This document shows, in pieces, positions 58,693 to 64,000 of a stretch of 64,000 bases of DNA. The DNA comes from Sphingobacterium sp. R2. Its GTDB lineage: Bacteria; Bacteroidota; Bacteroidia; Sphingobacteriales; Sphingobacteriaceae. The position numbers and the translations under genes are program-made. Location: contig NZ_CP142884.1 of the NCBI RefSeq assembly GCF_040760075.1, positions 2,914,001 through 2,978,000 of the forward strand. The letters are read 5' to 3'. Position 1 is the first letter of the stretch. Every line of letters starts with the position of its first letter. Under the pieces are notes generated by a model. That model was not told the origin of the DNA, did not search any database, and saw nothing but the letters and a program-made list of their open reading frames with translations.

Positions 58693-61538
58693 TAGCTGTA
58701 GCTTAGACTGAATGTTGGAACTATACGTTGCGTTGTTGAGTTGTCATTGATATAGGTTCCCTTAACGATGAATTCGAAGTCTGGAAGCGGATATCTGAAG
58801 GCGTTGAAGTCAAGTGAAACGTATGCGCCGAAGCTTTTTGGTGAAACATCAGGGTGTTTGTGAATATTTTGATAGTCGGCGAACATACCGCCTTTTACGC
58901 GCTTAATATAAGCCACTGATCCTAATCCAAGGTCAGGATAAGCTATTGGAAAACGGTAGTTGACCAATACGGTATTTTTTACTTTTTCATATTTGTAATA
59001 GCTAAACCCGCTCACTAAAGGGATATCGTTGATATATTGATAAATTCCCGATCCAGTTTGAGCACTCAATCGGATTTGAAAACCGTGATTGTTCCTAAAC
59101 CCCGGAAGATAGAATATTGTTCGTGCTGATAGGATTTCACCTTTTGCGTGGTTTTCAAAGGGGGTATGTCGATAGGTGATACTCACATTTTGTCCCCATC
59201 TTGGATAAAGATCCATCCTGGCCATTCGGGCGTTGCGATTGAGATAAAGCTGGTATGTTAATGGAAATGCGGTTTCGTAATTAAAATTTTTGACATCTGT
59301 TCGACTAAGATCATATCGCCTTAGGTAGGCTGTTGCCAGGTTGAATCCAGTAGAATAGACGTAGTCTCTTCTGTAAAAGGAGAGTGGAATTGAGATTTGT
59401 GAAGATACATAATGCTCGCGCCAATCGAAACGGATGCTACTGTCCGGTTTATTCGGGATACTTGCTGCTGCGATTTGCCCTCTGTTTTCATAGCGAAGCG
59501 AGAATTTTGGGAAGTACTTGTTGTAAGTTAGTTCAGCTGAATATAGCCCTTTGCGAATATCGGTGTCATATTCATACCCAAGCGCAATTTGTGTGGTGTT
59601 TAAGATATTGTTTGATAACCAGAAGACTCCAGGTTTAAAATTGTCGAAGCTTTCAAAATTACTACTGCTTAGCGAAAGACTATGAAAATTAAATGTTCTG
59701 CCCAGACCATTGTAGGGGACGATTTGGTTATACTGACTGGTATCTGCTGGGATTGAAGCAATGTTTTTGACACTGTCTTTGGTCAATGCGGTGGTGTAGT
59801 AGTGGGAAAAATAATCCGTTTCGGTAGCGATATCAAATGCGGTATCGACGGATGTCTGGGCGATCTTGTAGCCGTCGTACTGGTAGTCGTTAAAGAATAA
59901 TTGCCTTGTATTCTTATCGTAAAAAGGATTGAATGCGCCAAATTGTGCCTTTGTCAAAAGCTGTTTTTTTCCAGATAAGAGGTCGATACTGTAAATATTA
60001 TCGATACCGTTGAAGTTTGCTTTTGTGATGATTTTCATACCTGAAAGGTATTGTGGTCTTTCGTATTGTTGATTACCCCACGGTGTTAGGTTGGTGATTT
60101 TGTCATTTTTCAGATCGATTTCACACAGTGCGGTTCCGGGTTCGGATAATCGTATTGCTATTATTTTATCGCCTTTGGGGTTGAAAGCAGGGTGTTGCAG
60201 CTGTTCGGCGTTGCCTATTTTAATCCGTTTGATGATACTGTTGTTTTTAAGGTTTATAAGCGTCAGATAGCTGTCGTTGGATAAATCTACCTCAACGCAG
60301 GCAATGGTTTCGTCTACTGGGCTTAAAATGGGTGAATAATATCTTGTCTGTTTGCTGAGCTGGTTAATTTTCCCTGTTTTGAGATCCATGACATTGATAA
60401 CGCTGTATGTTCTTTTGTTGAAACGCGGATCTTTATGGAGCTCGTCCCATACGATGTAATTGCTGTTTACGTCAAAATGTGGTGTTAACTGTATGCCAGT
60501 TTTAACGCGCCTATTTTCTGTTTTTGTTGCCACATCATACGTATAAATTGCGTTGGTCTTTTGTGGGTTCTGCTTAATGAAATAGATCAGACCGTTCTTG
60601 TGTTTTGGTAATAAATTGCTGTTGTAATAGCTGTCGTTTTTCTTGTCTATTTCTTTGTATTTCTGGTATTGATAGTCGCTTGTTTTCTTATTCCATATGG
60701 TCTCTAAATTTGCTATTGTTTTGTGGTATAAATAAGCACTATTTCCACCTATTTTTTTCTTTAAAACGCGATTGATGTTATAGGGGTATAACGGCCTTTT
60801 GTTAAGCTCCGAAAAGAGGTCGGCCTCATAATTCGAAGGTAATTCTGACTTTAAAGTGGAGGTCATCAGATAGCCGATTGTGTAGTAACTTGGAACAATG
60901 TCTTTATAGGATCCCAGTAAATATTTATTGAAACTGTAGTGGTGATTAGATTGAAAGTTCGCTTTAATGGGCATTTCAAAAGCGGGTAATCTTCCTCTTC
61001 CGCCCTCCGAATATATGGTTTCTGTAAGGGTTGCATCACCTTCAAAATACCAGGAAGGAACGGTCAGTCCGTAGTAAGCTAGGGCTAATTGTTCAAAAAA
61101 TGGAGCGCGAAGTTTACCTGTCAATTTGTCAAATTGACTTACGTGTCTTGACTCATGCAGGATCAAATTGGGTAGCCATGTCTGATTGTCTGGCTCTGCT
61201 CCAGCGGTGCTGTACAGTTCAGATTTACGAGGAGACAATTGTACGAATCCATTCGTTTGTAGATTCGTGTTATGAATAATGAATGGAATTTTCCGCGGTG
61301 TTACTTTGTAATTTCTAGCAGTTGTACGTAGCGATCGGTTAACATATTCAGCTAGGGTAGGGGCTTTGCTCTTCATTTCCTCTGGGAAAATAAGTTGAAA
61401 ATTCTTCGTTTCAATCTGATACCATTTTTGGCTTAGTGGCGCTTGACTATCTTCAAAAAATTGAGCACAACTTTGTTGTGAATATATTGTTAATGATAAC
61501 AGTATTAATGTGCTGGTAATTATTTTGTTATATCTCAT
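58689..61538 (-). CDS. Predicted outer-membrane protein: gluzincin-like peptidase domain, beta-propeller and beta-barrel
   Basis: 949 residues with a signal peptide (about 1-26, ending SCAQ). Residues 30-260 resemble a peptidase_MA-type gluzincin: LHESRHVSQFDKL is an HExxH site and PSWYFEGDATLTE supplies a downstream Glu 38 residues after the first His, in the usual P-x-W-x-x-EG-x-A setting. Residues 300-590 are TolB/WD40-like propeller repeats (ISLVDSK-type blades such as FNPKGDKIIAIRLS). Residues 620-949 are aromatic-rich alternating strands ending in TFSLSYSY, the C-terminal aromatic expected for an outer-membrane barrel. No role known to me; a surface protease or a degenerate one is inferred. 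Confidence 0.75.
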   Translation of the reverse strand: MRYNKIITSTLILLSLTIYSQQSCAQFFEDSQAPLSQKWYQIETKNFQLIFPEEMKSKAPTLAEYVNRSLRTTARNYKVTPRKIPFIIHNTNLQTNGFVQLSPRKSELYSTAGAEPDNQTWLPNLILHESRHVSQFDKLTGKLRAPFFEQLALAYYGLTVPSWYFEGDATLTETIYSEGGRGRLPAFEMPIKANFQSNHHYSFNKYLLGSYKDIVPSYYTIGYLMTSTLKSELPSNYEADLFSELNKRPLYPYNINRVLKKKIGGNSAYLYHKTIANLETIWNKKTSDYQYQKYKEIDKKNDSYYNSNLLPKHKNGLIYFIKQNPQKTNAIYTYDVATKTENRRVKTGIQLTPHFDVNSNYIVWDELHKDPRFNKRTYSVINVMDLKTGKINQLSKQTRYYSPILSPVDETIACVEVDLSNDSYLTLINLKNNSIIKRIKIGNAEQLQHPAFNPKGDKIIAIRLSEPGTALCEIDLKNDKITNLTPWGNQQYERPQYLSGMKIITKANFNGIDNIYSIDLLSGKKQLLTKAQFGAFNPFYDKNTRQLFFNDYQYDGYKIAQTSVDTAFDIATETDYFSHYYTTALTKDSVKNIASIPADTSQYNQIVPYNGLGRTFNFHSLSLSSSNFESFDNFKPGVFWLSNNILNTTQIALGYEYDTDIRKGLYSAELTYNKYFPKFSLRYENRGQIAAASIPNKPDSSIRFDWREHYVSSQISIPLSFYRRDYVYSTGFNLATAYLRRYDLSRTDVKNFNYETAFPLTYQLYLNRNARMARMDLYPRWGQNVSITYRHTPFENHAKGEILSARTIFYLPGFRNNHGFQIRLSAQTGSGIYQYINDIPLVSGFSYYKYEKVKNTVLVNYRFPIAYPDLGLGSVAYIKRVKGGMFADYQNIHKHPDVSPKSFGAYVSLDFNAFRYPLPDFEFIVKGTYINDNSTTQRIVPTFSLSYSY

Positions 61539-62181
61539 TAATCTTAGTTTATTTTGTGTTTGCTATTTTTTTTAGTTTTATTAAGGTTTGTTATATGAAA
61601 TTTAAGTTCATTTAAATTCTTTTTTATTTCTGAATGATAGGTTTTTATATTTTTGTAATTTGCTTTTTTTTCTGCTATTTTTTTTCTTTACAGGTGCCTG
61701 CGAATAGTGAACGTTTATAAAAAAAAACACTATATGAAATAGGTTAAAGCATACGACGAATATACTTAAATAATTAGCGATTACATGAGTGTACCTGGAA
61801 AATTTGCCTTTTTTTTATGTCGAAATTTAGCTACTATGGATTGTTGCTTTTTGGGGAATGTTTTTGAGGTGACGGGATTCTTTCTGTTTTCTTCCATAAT
61901 AAAAAATGAATTAGTAGTAAGATGTTAGATTTCATCATAATCTTTTCTCTCTAGCCAATGGAAATTGTTGGCAAGATCGTTTTTCTTCAAAATTTTATTA
62001 ATGACAAAATGTCTTCTTTTTGATTTAGATATTGAACATAGCTTGAGTTGTTTGTGCTAATCGCAACCACAGACAGCAGGTTTTTATTATTTATTTTTTT
62101 ATTCAGAATTTACTTTAAAAAAGCGATTTTTGTAACATATAAATTTTGTGTAGATGTAGGCTTTTTAAATCGATAGGAGAT
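61539..62181. other. AT-rich intergenic region before mgtE
   Basis: About 640 bases. I find no gene; a 47-codon frame beginning at 61784 has no ribosome site and looks accidental. No Mg riboswitch element that I can recognise. Confidence 0.5.
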
Positions 62182-63558
62182 ATGGAAGAACTGGAAATGC
62201 AGGTGAATCAAATAGAGCAATTAATAGCAAGTGAAGACCTTGTTGGGCTGGAAGAATTTTTGAATGAATTAAATATTTCAGAAGTAGAAGAGCTGATTGA
62301 TGAGTTGCCCGAACATGGTCCGTTATTTATTGAATCATTAAATTTGAATCGCGCAGTAAACGTTTTTCGTATTCTGGATTTCCCTACTCAGAACAGGATT
62401 TTTAAGAAGCTTTCTAAAGCGAAAATTAGTGCCTTAATTAACGAATTGCCTCCTGATGATCGGACTTCTTTTTTTTCTGAAATGAAGGACGATATAAAGC
62501 ATCTAATTTTACTTTTACCACCCAAAGATCGTGTTGAAGCATTGGCTTTACTGGGATATCCGGAAGATAGTGTGGGGCGCTTGATGACGCCTGATTATAT
62601 CACCGTAAAAGAGCATTGGAGTATCGAGCGAATACTGGGTCATATCAGGCGGTATGGAAGGGATTCAGAGACGATAGATGTATTGTATGTGATTGATGGT
62701 GCGGGTAAGCTCGTTGATGATATACGGATCAAAGATGTATTGATGGCGGAGCCCGATACAGTGGTTGGGGAATTGATCGATCATCGCTTAATATCGCTCA
62801 ATGCTTATGACCCGCAGGAGGAGGCAATCAACATCTTCCGGATGAATAATAGGGTGGCCTTGCCTGTTGTTGATGAACATGGCGTGATGTTGGGTATTGT
62901 TACTGTTGATGATATTCTTTGGGTTGCCAACGAGGAGTATACCGAAGATATGCAGCGCATCGGGGGAACCGAGGCCTTAGATGAGCCCTATTTGGATGTA
63001 TCGATTAAGAACCTGGTGAAGAAGAGAGCCGGTTGGCTTATTGTACTTTTTCTTGGGCAACTTTTGACAGCGACAGTGATTGAACATTTTGAAGAGCAAA
63101 TGGCAAGTGCGATTATGTTATTTGCATTGATGCCGGTTATTATTTCCAGTGGTGGCAATAGTGGTTCGCAGGCGTCGACATTGATTATCCAGGCGATGGC
63201 TTTGGGGGAAGTTACGCTAGGCGACTGGTGGCGGGTGATGCGTAGGGAGATTATATCGGGCTTGCTCCTGGGACTTATTTTGGGTACATTAGGTTTTGTG
63301 CGGATTATGGCCTGGCAGTCTTTTGCGCATAGCTATGGTGAGTATTGGGTGTTGGTTGCATTAGTTATTTCGCTGTCTTTGGTTGGTGTTGTGCTCTGGG
63401 GATCTTTGATGGGGTCTATGTTGCCTTTTGTGATGAAACGGCTGGGAGCTGATCCTGCGAGCTCATCGGCACCCTTTGTATCGACTTTAGTTGATGTTAC
63501 TGGCTTATTGATTTATTTTAGTGTGGCTACGCTTATTTTGAAAGGTGTACTGCTTTAG
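62182..63558 (+). CDS. mgtE: MgtE-type magnesium transporter
   Basis: 458 residues from the ATG at 62182, preceded by GATAGGAGAT as ribosome site (the frame is open 12 codons further up). N domain of helical repeats (residues 1-135, with LINELPPDDRTSFFSEM), a CBS pair (135-255, VGRLMTPDYITVKEHWSIE and PVVDEHGVMLGIVTVDDIL), and five membrane helices with the Mg2+ site GGNSGSQASTLI. It imports Mg2+ when cytosolic Mg2+ is low. Confidence 0.96.
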   Translation: MEELEMQVNQIEQLIASEDLVGLEEFLNELNISEVEELIDELPEHGPLFIESLNLNRAVNVFRILDFPTQNRIFKKLSKAKISALINELPPDDRTSFFSEMKDDIKHLILLLPPKDRVEALALLGYPEDSVGRLMTPDYITVKEHWSIERILGHIRRYGRDSETIDVLYVIDGAGKLVDDIRIKDVLMAEPDTVVGELIDHRLISLNAYDPQEEAINIFRMNNRVALPVVDEHGVMLGIVTVDDILWVANEEYTEDMQRIGGTEALDEPYLDVSIKNLVKKRAGWLIVLFLGQLLTATVIEHFEEQMASAIMLFALMPVIISSGGNSGSQASTLIIQAMALGEVTLGDWWRVMRREIISGLLLGLILGTLGFVRIMAWQSFAHSYGEYWVLVALVISLSLVGVVLWGSLMGSMLPFVMKRLGADPASSSAPFVSTLVDVTGLLIYFSVATLILKGVLL

Positions 63559-63794
63559 GGGGTATTGATATTGATAGATATACCCTATTCATAGTCAGCA
63601 AAAGAACTATAAAGTTCGTTTTATAACCGGGAAAGGGGTTTTTTAAAGGGGAGTGGAAAAATAAAAATAAATTATTCTAATTGGAATTTAGGAAGTTGTA
63701 AAAAATGTGATCAAAAAATTTGTACTATTCTAATAATCTTCCGATACTTGCATCACGGAAACGCAATAGGGTCTCCGGAAAAATTGAAAAATAC

Positions 63795-63868
63795 TCCTGA
63801 ATAGCTCAGCAGGTTAGAGCATCTGACTGTTAATCAGAGGGTCGCTGGTTCGAGCCCAGCTTCAGGAG
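63795..63868 (+). tRNA. tRNA-Asn (GTT), first copy
   Basis: Acceptor stem TCCTGAA / TTCAGGA with discriminator G, anticodon arm TCTGA-CTGTTAA-TCAGA giving anticodon GTT, T arm GCTGG-TTCGAGC-CCAGC. CCA is not encoded in full. Confidence 0.96.
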
Positions 63869-63919
63869 CAAGTTAGTAACTTACATAACCGGAGTTATCT
63901 ATATTATTCAATTTTTTAT

Positions 63920-63993
63920 TCCTGAATAGCTCAGCCGGTTAGAGCATCTGACTGTTAATCAGAGGGTCGCTGGTTCGAGCCCAGCTTCAGGAG
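63920..63993 (+). tRNA. tRNA-Asn (GTT), second copy
   Basis: Identical to the first copy except for one base in the D loop (AGCCGG instead of AGCAGG). The two are 51 bases apart and probably transcribed together. Confidence 0.96.
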
Positions 63994-64000
63994 CAGCAAT

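Noticed and set aside
61784..61927. 47-codon frame before mgtE
   Set aside because: No ribosome site, runs of Phe and odd composition, in an AT-rich gap.

Overview
The window is a chromosomal segment of a Bacteroidota bacterium, most likely a Sphingobacterium or close relative (family Sphingobacteriaceae). The grounds are the SusC/SusD pair, an ECF sigma factor with a FecR-type anti-sigma factor, a fused CcoNO cbb3 oxidase, promoters of the TAnnTTTG type, an rrn operon in the order 16S-tRNA-Ile-tRNA-Ala-23S-5S, and the general character of the housekeeping proteins. The species cannot be named from reading alone. I see no prophage, insertion sequence, integrase or CRISPR array.

Layout. (1) 1-7.3 kb: the end of a SusC receptor gene and its SusD partner, a divergent MauE-type membrane protein with a small two-cysteine exported protein, then an ECF sigma gene, a FecR gene that is split by a frameshift at a poly-A run, and a small basic zinc-ribbon protein. 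(2) 7.3-15.8 kb: small membrane proteins, a SprT-like metalloprotein, recN, a lipoprotein, clpC and ettA. (3) 15.9-22.8 kb: an oxygen-response block. It holds a FixL-type haem-PAS histidine kinase, a response regulator fused to a CRP/FNR-type DNA-binding module, an orphan half of a D-lactate dehydrogenase with a cysteine-rich tail, hemN, the copper ATPase ccoI and a 55-codon ccoS. (4) 22.9-26 kb: D-mannonate oxidoreductase and mannonate dehydratase with a convergent LacI-type regulator. (5) 26-32.1 kb: a non-coding stretch with an elaborate palindrome/tandem-repeat structure, tandem rRNA promoters and a complete rrn operon. (6) 32.5-38.6 kb: the cbb3 oxidase operon ccoNO-ccoQ-ccoP-ccoG-ccoH plus a TauE/SafE-like membrane protein. 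(7) 38.6-63.6 kb: mostly housekeeping genes (cls, tdk, ybaB, an LpxH-type hydrolase, GlcNAc-kinase-like and FucP-type sugar genes, rho, pssA, folK, sppA, pgk, mgtE) with several large envelope proteins of unknown role. (8) Two nearly identical tRNA-Asn genes close the window.

The most coherent story is blocks 3 and 6. The sensor kinase keeps the two FixL haem-pocket residues (His62 and Arg82), its partner regulator carries a CRP/FNR DNA-binding end, and near-perfect GTGAT-N4-ATCAC palindromes lie in front of both the ldh-half/hemN/ccoI/ccoS operon and the ccoNOQPGH operon. In both places the nearest palindrome is about 52 bases upstream of the same TACTTTTG promoter element. I infer one microaerobic regulon in two operons, separated by uronate genes and an rrn operon. 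The other notable items are the split fecR gene, the LDH half-protein, a predicted peptidase/propeller/barrel surface protein, and the repeat structure upstream of the rrn operon.
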